Source: Brevundimonas lenta
GTDB taxonomy: Bacteria > Pseudomonadota > Alphaproteobacteria > Caulobacterales > Caulobacteraceae
NCBI RefSeq assembly: GCF_014196335.1
Contig: NZ_JACIDM010000003.1
Coordinates: 62,001-126,000 of the forward strand
DNA length: 64,000 bases
Direction of reading: 5' to 3'
Below, piece after piece: positions 52,581 through 61,329 of this stretch (its first letter is position 1; each line of letters opens with the position of its first letter). The notes under the pieces are model-generated. The model made no database searches. It saw only the letters and a program-made list of their open reading frames with translations, and had not been told where the DNA came from. Both the position numbers and the translations under genes were made by a program.

Positions 52581-52650
52581 GGTCTCGCCCCAGGCTCCGC
52601 GCCCACGTCTATTGGCGCACTACCCCCGCCCGGTCTATAGCCCCCGCCTC

Positions 52651-54480
52651 ATGGCCGCCCGTCCCCCTCTCGTCGCCCTCAAGGATGTCCGTCTGCAGGA
52701 CGGTCCCCGCCCGCTGTTCGACGGTGTCGATCTGGCCATCGAACCGCGCACCCGCGCGGCCCTCGTCGGCCGCAACGGGGCCGGCAAGTCGACCCTGATG
52801 AAGCTGGTTATGGGCCTGATCGAGCCCGACGCCGGCGACCGCTCCGTCCAGGCCGGCACACGCTTCGCCTATGTCCCGCAGGAACCGGTCATCACCGGCG
52901 AGACCCTGCTCGACTACGCCATTTCCGGCGACGCCCAGCCGTGGACCGCCGAAGCCTGGCTGACCACCTTCGGCCTCGACCCGTCCAAGCCCGCGGTGAA
53001 CCTGTCCGGCGGCGAGACCCGCCGCGCCGCCCTGGCCAAGGCCTTCGCCGAAGAGCCTGACCTGCTCCTGCTCGACGAACCGACCAACCACCTCGACATC
53101 CTCGCCATCGAACTGCTCGAGAACGAGCTGCTGTCGGCGCGCTTCTCGGTTCTCGTCGTCAGCCACGACCGCGCCTTCCTTAACCGCACCACCCAGGCGG
53201 TCCACTGGCTCGAGGGGCGTCGCGTCCGCACCCTCAACAAGGGCTTCGCGGCCTTCGACGAATGGGCCGACAAGGTCATGGAGGAAGAGGTCGAGTCCCT
53301 CCGCCGTCTGACCAAGAAGATCGAGGCCGAGACCTACACCTTCTACCGCTCCATCACGGCCCAGCGCACCCGTAACGAGGGCCGCGCCCGTGCGCTGCAG
53401 GCGATGCGCGCCGATCGCGCCGAGCGGGTCCGCGACCTGCCGCGCGAACTGAACCTGGGCGTCGATTCCGGCGCTCTCTCGGGCAAGCTTGTCGCCGAGC
53501 TGAAGGGCGTCACCAAATCCTTCGGCGACCGCACCGTCATCAAGCCCTTCACCACCCGCGTCATCCGCGGCGACTGTCTCGCCATCGTCGGCCCGAACGG
53601 GGCCGGCAAGACCACCCTGGTCAAGATCCTGCTCGGCGAACTGGCCCCCGACGCCGGCACGGTCCGCCTCGGCGCCAATCTCGAACCGGTCTACCTCGAC
53701 CAGTCCCGCGAAGGCCTGAAGTCCGACATGACCCTGTGGGACGCGCTGACCCCGGGCGGCGGCGACAGCATCCTTGTGCGCGGCGTGCCCAAGCACGTCG
53801 CCGCCTACGCCAAGGACTTCCTCTTCCAGGAAGGCCAACTGCGCCAGCCGATCTCCACCCTGTCGGGCGGCGAGCGTAACCGCCTGCTGCTGGCCCGCGC
53901 CCTCGCCAAGCCGGCCAATATGCTGGTCCTCGACGAACCGACCAACGACCTCGACATGGACACGCTCGACAAGCTCGAAGAGCTTCTGGAGCAGTACGAC
54001 GGCACCCTGATCCTGGTCAGCCACGACCGCGGCTTCGTCGACCGCCTCGCCACCTCGACCATCGCCATGAACGGCCTCGGCGACATCGTCGAGACGCCCG
54101 GCGGCTGGACCGACTTCATCCGCCAGAACCCCGGCTTCCTGCGACCCGGCGCCAATCCGCGCCCGCAGGACAAGGAAGCCGCCCGCCGCTCCGAGGCTGA
54201 GCCCGCTCCGGCCTCCGTAGCGCCCGCCGCCCCGAAGAAGCCGGCCAAGCTCACCTTCAAGGACCAGCACCGCCTGAAGGAACTGGAAGCGCTTCTCGAA
54301 GCCCTGCCCGACCAGATCGCCAAACAGGACGCCATCCTCGCCGACACCGGCCTCTACGCTCGCGACCCGGCCGCCTTCGACCGCGCCATGAAGGCCGCCG
54401 ACAAGGCCCGCACCGAGCTTGAATCCGCCGAGCTGGAATGGCTGGAGCTGGAAGAGAAGAAGGCCGCCCTCGGCGTCTGA
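52651..54480 (+). CDS. uup: ABC-F ATPase Uup
   Basis: 609 residues from the ATG at 52651, the common length. Two ABC domains: first GRNGAGKST, LSGGETRRAALAKA and LLLLDEPTNHLD; second GPNGAGKTT, LSGGERNRLLLARA and LVLDEPTNDLD. The linker between them is the ABC-F P-site tRNA interaction motif region (EEEVESLRRLTKKIEAE). The C-terminal about 80 residues (KLTFKDQHRLKELEALLEAL) form the Uup coiled coil. Uup acts at the ribosome and affects transposon excision in E. coli. There is no membrane partner. Confidence 0.93.
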   Translation: MAARPPLVALKDVRLQDGPRPLFDGVDLAIEPRTRAALVGRNGAGKSTLMKLVMGLIEPDAGDRSVQAGTRFAYVPQEPVITGETLLDYAISGDAQPWTAEAWLTTFGLDPSKPAVNLSGGETRRAALAKAFAEEPDLLLLDEPTNHLDILAIELLENELLSARFSVLVVSHDRAFLNRTTQAVHWLEGRRVRTLNKGFAAFDEWADKVMEEEVESLRRLTKKIEAETYTFYRSITAQRTRNEGRARALQAMRADRAERVRDLPRELNLGVDSGALSGKLVAELKGVTKSFGDRTVIKPFTTRVIRGDCLAIVGPNGAGKTTLVKILLGELAPDAGTVRLGANLEPVYLDQSREGLKSDMTLWDALTPGGGDSILVRGVPKHVAAYAKDFLFQEGQLRQPISTLSGGERNRLLLARALAKPANMLVLDEPTNDLDMDTLDKLEELLEQYDGTLILVSHDRGFVDRLATSTIAMNGLGDIVETPGGWTDFIRQNPGFLRPGANPRPQDKEAARRSEAEPAPASVAPAAPKKPAKLTFKDQHRLKELEALLEALPDQIAKQDAILADTGLYARDPAAFDRAMKAADKARTELESAELEWLELEEKKAALGV

Positions 54481-54523
54481 ACGTCGCATGGCCGCGACTC
54501 GCGACACGGCCTAGCTTGATCGC

Positions 54524-55549
54524 ATGCCTGCCGATGTGCGCCGCCTTGAACTGAGGCCATCCGAACGCCGCACCGCCGAACGGATCAACGCGGCCCTCGC
54601 CGTCATGCCTCGCCTCAAGACCGACGGCTGGCGGGTCCAGGCGGGGCAATGGGCCATGTCCACCGTGGGCGTCGCCGCCCAGACCGTCACGGCCGGCTGG
54701 CTCCGCACCCGCGGCGTCCGCGTCGAGACCCTGCGCATTCCCTCACCCGACGGCGGCGTGCCCGTCCGCATCCTCCTCCCGCCCGGACCGCCTCGCGGCG
54801 CCGTCCTCGACATGCACGGCGGCGGCTGGGTCGTCGGCAGCGCCGGGCTCAACGACCATCTCAACGCCGACCTCGCCGCCGACGCCGGTCTCGCGGTCGT
54901 TTCCGTCGACTACCGCCTGCTCAGCGAAACCCGCGGCGTCCTCCTCCCGCACGCCATCGCCGACTGCCAGGCCGCCGCCCGCTGGTTCGCCGACAACGCC
55001 CTTGAACACTTCGAAACCGACCGCCTCTTCCTCGGCGGCCAGTCGGCGGGCGCCCACCTCGCCGCCCTCTCGGCCATGACCCTGCGCGACGAAGATCGCC
55101 TGGGCCGGTTCATCGGCTGCCTCTTCGTCTACGGCGTCTTCGACCTCTCCGGCACGCCCTCGGTCCGCGCCGCCGGCCCGGACACCCTCATCCTCAACGG
55201 CCCGACCCTCGCCGCCGATCTCTGCCGCCTGACCCCCGACCTCGACGAGGCCGGCCGCCGCCTCCCCGACGTCTCCCCCCTCCACGCACCCATGCACGAC
55301 CTGCCGCCCGCCCTCTTCATCGCCGGCGACCTCGACCCCTTGCGCGACGACAGCCTTCATATGGCCGACGCCTGGTCCGCCGCCGCGACGTCCAACCTCA
55401 TCGAAGTCCCCCTCGCCCCGCACGGCTTCATCCATTTCGGCGGCCCCCTGGCGGCCCGCGCCATGTCCGAAATCCGCCAATGGATCGAATTCCGACTGGA
55501 ATCCGCCTCCCCGGACGCGCCCGTCCACAGCCCCGCTTCAGGGCGTTAA
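54524..55549 (+). CDS. Alpha/beta-hydrolase of the HSL (GDXG) family
   Basis: 341 residues. Oxyanion-hole motif DMHGGGWVVGS, nucleophile elbow GGQSAGAH with catalytic Ser, Asp in FIAGDLDPLRDD and His in PHGFIHFGG complete the triad. This is the hormone-sensitive-lipase-type esterase fold. Cytoplasmic, no signal peptide. It lies 43 bases after uup, possibly in the same transcript. Substrate unknown. Confidence 0.9.
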   Translation: MPADVRRLELRPSERRTAERINAALAVMPRLKTDGWRVQAGQWAMSTVGVAAQTVTAGWLRTRGVRVETLRIPSPDGGVPVRILLPPGPPRGAVLDMHGGGWVVGSAGLNDHLNADLAADAGLAVVSVDYRLLSETRGVLLPHAIADCQAAARWFADNALEHFETDRLFLGGQSAGAHLAALSAMTLRDEDRLGRFIGCLFVYGVFDLSGTPSVRAAGPDTLILNGPTLAADLCRLTPDLDEAGRRLPDVSPLHAPMHDLPPALFIAGDLDPLRDDSLHMADAWSAAATSNLIEVPLAPHGFIHFGGPLAARAMSEIRQWIEFRLESASPDAPVHSPASGR

Positions 55550-56139
55550 GATCTTCATTTCCGGAAGGACTTTGCAATTTGGGGACAGCGATCCCCAAAT
55601 GCAGGCAATTTTATCCACAAATCAGCCCACAGACGAGTGATTCGGAGCGCTTGCAGCCTGGGCGGTTCTGTCGGAACGTCATCAGGCCGAGGGACACGGC
55701 GGCGCGGAAAACCGGGGAGACCCGGGGCTCAAGGCGAACCGGCCCGGCTCTCTGACCCGATGCACAGGGGGGTTTTCGGACCTTACCGGCGGGGGGCAGG
55801 ATCAAGGCCCAAAGGGCTCTCGAAGGCTTCGGCCGGAGAAGAACCCCGAGGGAACCGGATCGGGATCGAAGGACGGCGCGGGCCAGACCCGCGGAACGCC
55901 GGAGACCAGGAGTGCGACAGGATACAGCCGATTATCATCGGGGTTCGCCCCGCTGATGCTGAGGCCAGGGTCCGAACCTCAATGGCCAAGTCCAACCCGG
56001 ACTTGGCGAGGGGACGAGGAGAACCGGCTTGCCGGGGACCTTCGTCCCCTCGCTCAATTCCGGCGTCAGGTTTCCCGGACGCCCCACCGGGGGTTCTCCC
56101 TCACTTCCCTTCCACACGCCTGAGCCGTACACCAAGGCC
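55550..56139 (+). other. 590-bp gap with many hairpins and a DnaA-box match; no convincing gene
   Basis: No plausible coding region: the open frame 55637-56143 translates to an Arg/Gly/Pro-rich sequence with no family features. The gap holds a 9-bp hairpin ATTTGGGGA/TCCCCAAAT (55577-55600), a perfect DnaA-box match TTATCCACA (55611-55619), a CCGGG-GAGA-CCCGG hairpin near 55710, a 9-bp hairpin GCCAAGTCC/GGACTTGGC (55985-56007), and a 10-bp stem GAGGGGACGA/TCGTCCCCTC around CCGGC/GCCGG (about 56007-56060). GGAGAACC near 56017 can also pair with GGTTCTCC near 56092. This could be a structured leader of the ABC operon or a non-coding RNA. Confidence 0.5.
55577..55600 (+). other. Perfect hairpin after the HSL-type hydrolase
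   Basis: ATTTGGGGA (55577-55585) and TCCCCAAAT (55592-55600) form a 9-bp stem around CAGCGA. No poly-U follows, so it is only a possible weak terminator. Confidence 0.4.
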
Positions 56140-57186
56140 ATGAGCCGTCGAGGGATTCGCCGCCTGTCGCCTGACCGCCGCACCCTGCTTGCAGGCGCCG
56201 GCGCCATGGCCGCCGTGACGGCGCTTTCCGCCTGCGGACGCTCCGAGGTCGAGCCCGACGCCGACGGCCGCATTCGCCTGCGTTTCGCCACCGACTGGCG
56301 CGCCCAGGCCGAGCACGGCGGCTTCTACCAGGCCCTCGCCTCCGGCGCCTACGAGAAGCGCGGCCTGAACGTGCAGATCATGCAGGGCGGGCCGAACGTC
56401 AACGTGCCCCAGCTTCTGGCCTCCGGCGCCGTCGAACTCGGCATGGGCTCCAACAGCTTCATCCCGATGAACCTGGTCGCCGAGGGCGCCCCGGTGAAGG
56501 CCGTCGCCGCCTTCTTCCAGAAGGATCCGCAGGTCCTCATCGCCCATCCGGACCCGGCCCTGCGCTCCATCGCCGACCTGCAGGGCCGCCCCTTCCTGCT
56601 CGCCGACGCCTCGATCAACGCCTTCTGGGTCTGGCTGAAGGCCAAGTACGGCTTCACCGACGACCAGGTCCGCAAATACACCTTCAACCTCGCGCCCTTC
56701 CTCGCCGACGAGCAGGCGGTGCAGCAGGGTTATCTGACCAGCGAGCCGTTCACGATCGAACGCGAAGCCGGCTTCACGCCCCGGGTCTTCCTGCTGGCCG
56801 ACGAGGGCTACCCCTCCTACGCCACCATGGTTCTGGCCCCGAACGCCTTCGCCCGAGACAACGCCGAGGCCCTGCGCAACTTCATCGCCGCGTCGGCTGA
56901 AGGCTGGCGCGACTACATCCAGGGCGACGGCAAGGCCGCCGACGCCCTGATCCGCAAGGCCAATCCGGACATGACCCAGGACATCCTGGATCAGGCCCGG
57001 GCCAAGCTGAAGGAAAACGGCATGGTCGACGGGGGCGACGCCGCCCTCTACGGCCTCGGCACGATGACCGCCGACCGCTGGCGCGACTTCTTCGAGGTGA
57101 CGTCCCAGGCGGGCGTCTATCCGACCAACCTCGACTGGCGTCAGGCCTTCACCACCCAGTATCTGCCCGGGCGCGGCCGTGGCTGA
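56140..57186 (+). CDS. ABC transporter substrate-binding lipoprotein (NMT1/THI5-like)
   Basis: 348 residues from the ATG at 56140 (AAGG just upstream); the frame is open further up but through the structured gap. The N-terminus has a twin-arginine-like DRRTLLAGAG followed by VTALSAC, a lipobox, suggesting a Tat-exported lipoprotein. The binding domain starts RLRFATDWRAQAEHGGFYQALASGAYEKRGLNV, as in the NMT1/THI5/SsuA group, with ADLQGRPFLLADASINAFWVWLKAKYGF (read in parts). Candidates include HMP, riboflavin, sulphonate or nitrate; the ligand cannot be told. Confidence 0.85.
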   Translation: MSRRGIRRLSPDRRTLLAGAGAMAAVTALSACGRSEVEPDADGRIRLRFATDWRAQAEHGGFYQALASGAYEKRGLNVQIMQGGPNVNVPQLLASGAVELGMGSNSFIPMNLVAEGAPVKAVAAFFQKDPQVLIAHPDPALRSIADLQGRPFLLADASINAFWVWLKAKYGFTDDQVRKYTFNLAPFLADEQAVQQGYLTSEPFTIEREAGFTPRVFLLADEGYPSYATMVLAPNAFARDNAEALRNFIAASAEGWRDYIQGDGKAADALIRKANPDMTQDILDQARAKLKENGMVDGGDAALYGLGTMTADRWRDFFEVTSQAGVYPTNLDWRQAFTTQYLPGRGRG

Positions 57187-57937
57187 CGCCGCTGCGGCGC
57201 TGGCCGGCGCCGTCGTCCGGTATCCCGGCCGCCCTCCCATCGGGCCGATCGACCTGACCGTCGCCCACGGCGAGATCGTCGCCCTCGTCGGCCCCTCCGG
57301 CGCCGGCAAGTCCACCATCCTGCGCCTCCTCGCCGGCCTCGAACGCCCGTCTGAAGGCGAAGTGCGGCGCGCGACGACCGGCGCCACCGGCTTCGTCTTC
57401 CAGGCCCCCACCCTGCTGCCGTGGGCAGACGCCCTCATCAACGTCGCCCTGCCGCTCGAACTCGCCGGCCTCGCCCCCGCCGCCGCCCGTGAACGTGCCG
57501 CCGCGGCGCTCGCCGCCGTCGGCCTGGGCGATCGCCTCGACGCCCGTCCGCGCCAGCTCTCCGGCGGCATGGCCATGCGGGTCTCGCTGGCGCGCGCCCT
57601 GGTCACCGAACCCGACCTTCTCCTGCTCGACGAGCCTTTCGCCGCCCTCGACAGCGTCACCCGGCGCCGCCTGATCGAGGACCTGCACCGCCTCTGGTCC
57701 GGTCGCGCGCCCCGCCCTGCCATCGTCTTCGTCACCCATGACGTCGAGGAGGCCGTTTACCTCGCCGGCCGCGCCATCGTTCTGGACGCCGCCACAGGCG
57801 CCGTGTCCGCGAGCCTCGCCTCGCCCGGAGCCCTGCCCCGCCCCCTCGACTGGCGCGCCGACGCCGCCTACCGCCACGCAGTCGAGGAACTCGCCGCCGC
57901 TCTCTCGCGCGCCATGCCGGCGGATCAGGCCGCATGA
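57179..57937 (+). CDS. ABC transporter ATP-binding protein
   Basis: 252 residues from a GTG at 57179, overlapping the binding-protein end by eight bases. Walker A is GPSGAGKST, Q-loop FVFQAPTLLPWADALIN, signature QLSGGMAMRVSLARAL and Walker B LLLLDEPFAALDS with the H-loop VTHDVEEAVYLAGR. It belongs to the Tau/Ssu/Nrt/Thi group of importers. Its end overlaps the permease start. Confidence 0.93.
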   Translation: MADAAAALAGAVVRYPGRPPIGPIDLTVAHGEIVALVGPSGAGKSTILRLLAGLERPSEGEVRRATTGATGFVFQAPTLLPWADALINVALPLELAGLAPAAARERAAAALAAVGLGDRLDARPRQLSGGMAMRVSLARALVTEPDLLLLDEPFAALDSVTRRRLIEDLHRLWSGRAPRPAIVFVTHDVEEAVYLAGRAIVLDAATGAVSASLASPGALPRPLDWRADAAYRHAVEELAAALSRAMPADQAA

Positions 57938-58686
57938 GCCGCCTCCTGCCGCCGCTCCTGCTGACCATCCTCCTCCTACTGACGTGGGAGGCCGCCTGCC
58001 GGCTAATGCACGTCCCCGCCTACTTCCTGCCGCCGCCCAGCGCCGTCGCCATCGCCCTGGTCGAGCGCGCGCCGCTACTTGCCGGATCGGCGCTCCAGAC
58101 CTTCCTCATGGCGCTCCAGGCCCTGCTGGTCGCCGGTCTGATCGGCGGCGGCCTGGCCCTGGCCGTCTCGCTCAACCGCAGCGCCGAGCATGTCGTCCGC
58201 CCGCTGGCCGTGGCGCTGCAGGTCACGCCCGTCGTCGCTATCGCCCCGTTGGTGCTGATCTGGGCCGGCCTGGATCACGCCGACCGCGCAGTCATCGCCC
58301 TCGCCGCCGCCGTGGCCTTCTTCCCCCTGTTCTCTGGCATCCTCACCGGCCTCAAATCAGCCGATCCCGACCTCGAGCGCCTGTTCGACCTCTACGGCGC
58401 CAACGCCCTGCAGCGCCTCTGGCGACTCCGCCTGCCCGCCGCCCTGCCCTTCGCGCTCGAGGGTCTCCGCGTCGCCTCGGGCCTCGCCGTCATCGGCGCC
58501 GTGGTCGCCGAATTCGTTTCCGGCTCCGGCGCCACCCAGGGCCTCGCCTGGCGCCTGCTTGAGGCCGGCAATCGCCTGCGCACCGCCGACATGCTGGCGG
58601 CCCTCGTCTGCCTGATGGCCATGGGCCTGGCGCTGAACGCCCTCGTCGGACTTGTGGAAAGGCGTGCAAGAGCGCGTCTTTCCTGA
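57934..58686 (+). CDS. ABC transporter permease
   Basis: 250 residues from an ATG at 57934 (ATGA overlap). A BPD_transp_1 permease with about six helices and the EAA-like loop LYGANALQRLWRLRLPAALPFALEGLRVASGLAVIGAVVAE (in parts). It completes the importer begun at 56140. Confidence 0.92.
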   Translation: MSRLLPPLLLTILLLLTWEAACRLMHVPAYFLPPPSAVAIALVERAPLLAGSALQTFLMALQALLVAGLIGGGLALAVSLNRSAEHVVRPLAVALQVTPVVAIAPLVLIWAGLDHADRAVIALAAAVAFFPLFSGILTGLKSADPDLERLFDLYGANALQRLWRLRLPAALPFALEGLRVASGLAVIGAVVAEFVSGSGATQGLAWRLLEAGNRLRTADMLAALVCLMAMGLALNALVGLVERRARARLS

Positions 58687-58760
58687 TCTCCGCGTTAGCA
58701 GCGGATTAAGCCCGCTGCCCTTAGCGTGAGGCTCCAACGCCCCTGCGTCCGGAGCTTTTC

Positions 58761-59609
58761 TTGCGCCGCGCCCCTCGTCTGAACCCCGGCCTTGCGACCG
58801 TCGCCCTTGTCGGCGCGATGACTCTCGCCGGCGCCGCCACGGCCCAGACCGCGGCGCCCGTGCCGACACAGAACCAGGGCGCGCACTATCTGTCATGGCC
58901 CGGCCGCACCGTACCGCCGGGCGCCGAAGCGACCGCCGCGTCGCCCCGCCGCTCCAACCGCGTCATCCCGCATGGCGGCGCCGCCGCGCAGCCGCCGGCG
59001 CCCGCCCCGGCCCGCCGCACCCTGACCCCGGCCAGCGCCTGGCTCCAGCCCGCCGCCCCGCAGCCTCCCGCACCCGTCGCTGCGCCGCCGCCCGCTCCGG
59101 CTCCGGTCGCCGCGCGTCCGCTCGTTCCTGAATACCTGCCCGAACAGGGTGGACGCGGTCAGCCGGCTCCGGCGGAAGCCGCCTATCCCGCAGCGCCTAC
59201 CCAGCCGTCGGACGATCCGATGGCCCCGCGCCGCGACGCGCCAATCTTCCGCATGCAGCAGTCGGCCCCGCCGCCCACACCCGAGACCGTACCTCCCGCT
59301 CAGGCCCCGACGCCGGCCCCGCAGGCCGCGCCGCCGGCTCAGCGTCAGGTCGCGACGGTGACCGCCAACCTCGCGGACCGACCGCCCCAGCAGGGCGCCC
59401 GCTACTATTCGGTCCATCGCCAGAACGGCCAGACGCCCGACGCCCTGGCCATTCCCGAACCGACCTATGTCGATGCTCTCGCCGTCACCATGACCGAGAC
59501 CCCGGCATCCCAGGATCTGGCCCAGCCGGACCAGGGCCCGACGCTGATCCGCGACTCGCAGGGTCGCATGCGCGCCCAGCCGGCCGCGCCTGAAGGTGAC
59601 TACCAGTGA
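58761..59609 (+). CDS. Pro/Ala-rich exported protein of unknown function
   Basis: 282 residues from a TTG at 58761 with GGAG five bases before. A signal peptide ends near GAATAQT. The rest is unusually rich in Pro, Ala and Gln (PAAPQPPAPVAAPPPAPAPVAARP), likely disordered, with short conserved-looking pieces GAHYLSWPGR near the start and GARYYSVHRQNGQTPDA near the end, both sharing a Q-G-A-[RH]-Y pattern. It overlaps the following DUF2336 gene by four bases, so the two are coupled. No family recognised. Confidence 0.7.
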   Translation: MRRAPRLNPGLATVALVGAMTLAGAATAQTAAPVPTQNQGAHYLSWPGRTVPPGAEATAASPRRSNRVIPHGGAAAQPPAPAPARRTLTPASAWLQPAAPQPPAPVAAPPPAPAPVAARPLVPEYLPEQGGRGQPAPAEAAYPAAPTQPSDDPMAPRRDAPIFRMQQSAPPPTPETVPPAQAPTPAPQAAPPAQRQVATVTANLADRPPQQGARYYSVHRQNGQTPDALAIPEPTYVDALAVTMTETPASQDLAQPDQGPTLIRDSQGRMRAQPAAPEGDYQ

Positions 59610-60697
59610 GTACAGCGACCCTCTCGCGCCTGCCCGACCTGATCGCCCTCGCGGAAGAGGGGTCGAGCGAAAAGCGCCGCGCCCTGCTTCGCGAACTGAC
59701 CGAGCATTTCTTCGGCAGCCCGGCGCGCACCGAGACTGAAGACAAACTCTACGGCGCCGTCCTCGCCAAACTGGCCGACGATATGGAGACGGCGGTCCGC
59801 GCCGAACTCTCCGCCCGCTTCGCCACCACCGCCGACGCGCCGCACAGCCTGATCCGCCGCCTGGCCAACGACGAGGCCTCGGTGGCCGGCGCCGTTCTGT
59901 CCCAGTCTCCCGTCCTCACCGACGAGGACCTTCTGGGCGTCGTCCGTAGTCACGGCCAGGACCACCTGCGCGCTGTCTCGGCCCGCCCCTCGGTTTCTGA
60001 AGCCGTGTCCGAAGTCATCGTCGAGCGCGGTGACGACGAGACCCTCGGAACCCTGCTGCGCAACGACGGTGCCAGGCTGTCCCGCAAGGCCTCCGAGGCC
60101 GCGGTCGAACGCGCCAAGGTCAATCCGGCCCTGCACGAAGCCACCGTGTCGCGCGCGACGCTTCCGCCCGACCTGCTCAACGACATGTATTTCGTCGTCG
60201 AGGCCCGGCTGCGGAATCAGATCCTCGAACAGAACGCGCGCATGGACCCGGCGCTGCTGGACAGCGCGCTGGCCGCCGGCCGCGCCCGGATCGCCACCGA
60301 CGACGGCGCCCTGCCCGCCGACTATTCGGAGTGCCTCGCCTACGTCGAGGAGCTGAAGGCCGCCGGTCAGCTGACGCCGCAGATGCTGGCGCGCTTCCTG
60401 CGCTCGGGCGGCCGCACGGCCTTCCTGATCGCCCTCGCCCAGCTGTCGGACATCGACTTCCACACCGCCCGACAGATCGTCGAACGGCGGGAACTCGACG
60501 CACTCGCCGTGGTCTGCAAGGCCGCTGATCTCGATCGGGCGTTGTTCCTGACCTATGCGGTCGTGCTGCTCAACGACGACGGCGACGCCATGGCCAAGGC
60601 GCACTCCTACGCCCGCATGTACGCCGACCTCAGCCGCGAGGCTGCGCTGCGCACCCTGCGCTTCTGGCGCATGCGCCGGGGCGCCCAGGCGGCCTGA
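59606..60697 (+). CDS. DUF2336 domain-containing protein
   Basis: 363 residues from a GTG at 59606 (GTGA overlap). All-helical, HEAT-like: TLSRLPDLIALAEEGSSEKRRALLRELTEHFF, VRAELSARFATTADAPHSLIRRLANDE and DETLGTLLRNDGARLSRKASEAAVERA as landmarks in parts. DUF2336 is a large alphaproteobacterial family of unknown function. A second member is encoded at 61330 on the other strand. Confidence 0.85.
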   Translation: MSTATLSRLPDLIALAEEGSSEKRRALLRELTEHFFGSPARTETEDKLYGAVLAKLADDMETAVRAELSARFATTADAPHSLIRRLANDEASVAGAVLSQSPVLTDEDLLGVVRSHGQDHLRAVSARPSVSEAVSEVIVERGDDETLGTLLRNDGARLSRKASEAAVERAKVNPALHEATVSRATLPPDLLNDMYFVVEARLRNQILEQNARMDPALLDSALAAGRARIATDDGALPADYSECLAYVEELKAAGQLTPQMLARFLRSGGRTAFLIALAQLSDIDFHTARQIVERRELDALAVVCKAADLDRALFLTYAVVLLNDDGDAMAKAHSYARMYADLSREAALRTLRFWRMRRGAQAA

Positions 60698-60707
60698 TCC
60701 GCACAGC

Positions 60708-60742
60708 AAAACGCCCGCCTCCAGATGAAGGCGGGCGTTTCG
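60708..60742. terminator. Terminator between DUF2336 and mucR genes
   Basis: AAACGCCCGCCT (60709-60720) pairs with AGGCGGGCGTTT (60729-60740) around CCAGATGA, with AAAA upstream and TTT at the end, so it can work in both directions between the convergent genes. Confidence 0.8.
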
Positions 60743-60761
60743 TACTCAATATTTACAGCGA

Positions 60762-61190
60762 TTACTTCTTGGCGCGGGTCGCACGGGCCGGCTTACGGCC
60801 GCCCTGGCCCAGACCCATCTGCTTGGCCAGATCCGAACGCGCCTTGGCGTAGTTCGGGGCGACCATCGGATAGTCCTTCGGAAGACCCCACTTGGCGCGG
60901 TATTCCTCGGGGCTCATGTTGTATTTCGTGCGCAGGTGCCGCTTCAGTGACTTGAACTTGCGGCCGTCCTCCAGACAGATCAGGTAGTCCGGGGTGATCG
61001 ACTTGCGAACCGGAACCGCCGGTTCCTTGGGCTCGGGCTCGGGCTCGACCGTGCCGGTCGAAACCTGCGACAGAGCGGCGTGGATGCTCGAAATCAGGCC
61101 CGGAACTTCCGAGGCCTGGACACTGTTGTTGCCGACATAGGCCGACACAATGTCCGCAGTCATTTCAAGCAGTTGGGAGTTGTCTTCCAT
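60762..61190 (-). CDS. mucR: MucR/Ros-family transcriptional regulator
   Basis: 142 residues from the ATG at 61190; the longer frame to 61325 reads through the AT-rich promoter. N-terminal helix [34 protein letters not shown] (oligomerisation), an acidic linker with PEPEPKEP, then the Ros-type DNA-binding domain [24 protein letters not shown] and [25 protein letters not shown]. Compared with Ros the second zinc Cys reads Asp (CLED) and HLRTKY lacks the second His, so zinc may not be bound, as reported for some Mesorhizobium homologues. MucR controls cell-cycle or surface genes in alphaproteobacteria. Confidence 0.9.
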   Translation of the reverse strand: MEDNSQLLEMTADIVSAYVGNNSVQASEVPGLISSIHAALSQVSTGTVEPEPEPKEPAVPVRKSITPDYLICLEDGRKFKSLKRHLRTKYNMSPEEYRAKWGLPKDYPMVAPNYAKARSDLAKQMGLGQGGRKPARATRAKK

Positions 61191-61329
61191 ACGTGCCGCC
61201 TCATCTCGAAAAAGCGATGTTTTTGCCTGGACGTGCTGAATAGATTTGTTTCGAATAGAAAGCAATGGCGTCATTTGCATGACCGCGCATACCAAAGACT
61301 GATTACTGGTTGTGCGTTGCAGCACATTC
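61191..61329 (-). promoter_or_regulatory. AT-rich mucR upstream region
   Basis: About 140 bases, markedly richer in A and T than the surroundings (TTTGTTTCGAATAGAAAGC, GTTTTTGCC), between the two minus-strand genes. MucR/Ros proteins bind AT-rich DNA with TA steps and repress their own genes, so autoregulation here is plausible. Confidence 0.45.

Noticed and set aside
55611..55619. Chromosome origin
   Set aside because: One DnaA box only; no AT-rich unwinding region, no CtrA boxes and none of the usual origin-neighbour genes.
55980..56139. TPP riboswitch before the NMT1/THI5-like importer
   Set aside because: The conserved CUGAGA and GAACCUGA...GCG-AGGGA blocks were looked for on the plus strand and not found. 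A partial likeness (AACCTGACGCCGGA) is on the minus strand, the wrong direction.
55637..56143. Open frame of 168 codons in the gap before the ABC importer
   Set aside because: Composition is biased to Arg, Gly and Pro with no family features, and the DNA is dominated by inverted repeats. Treated as non-coding.
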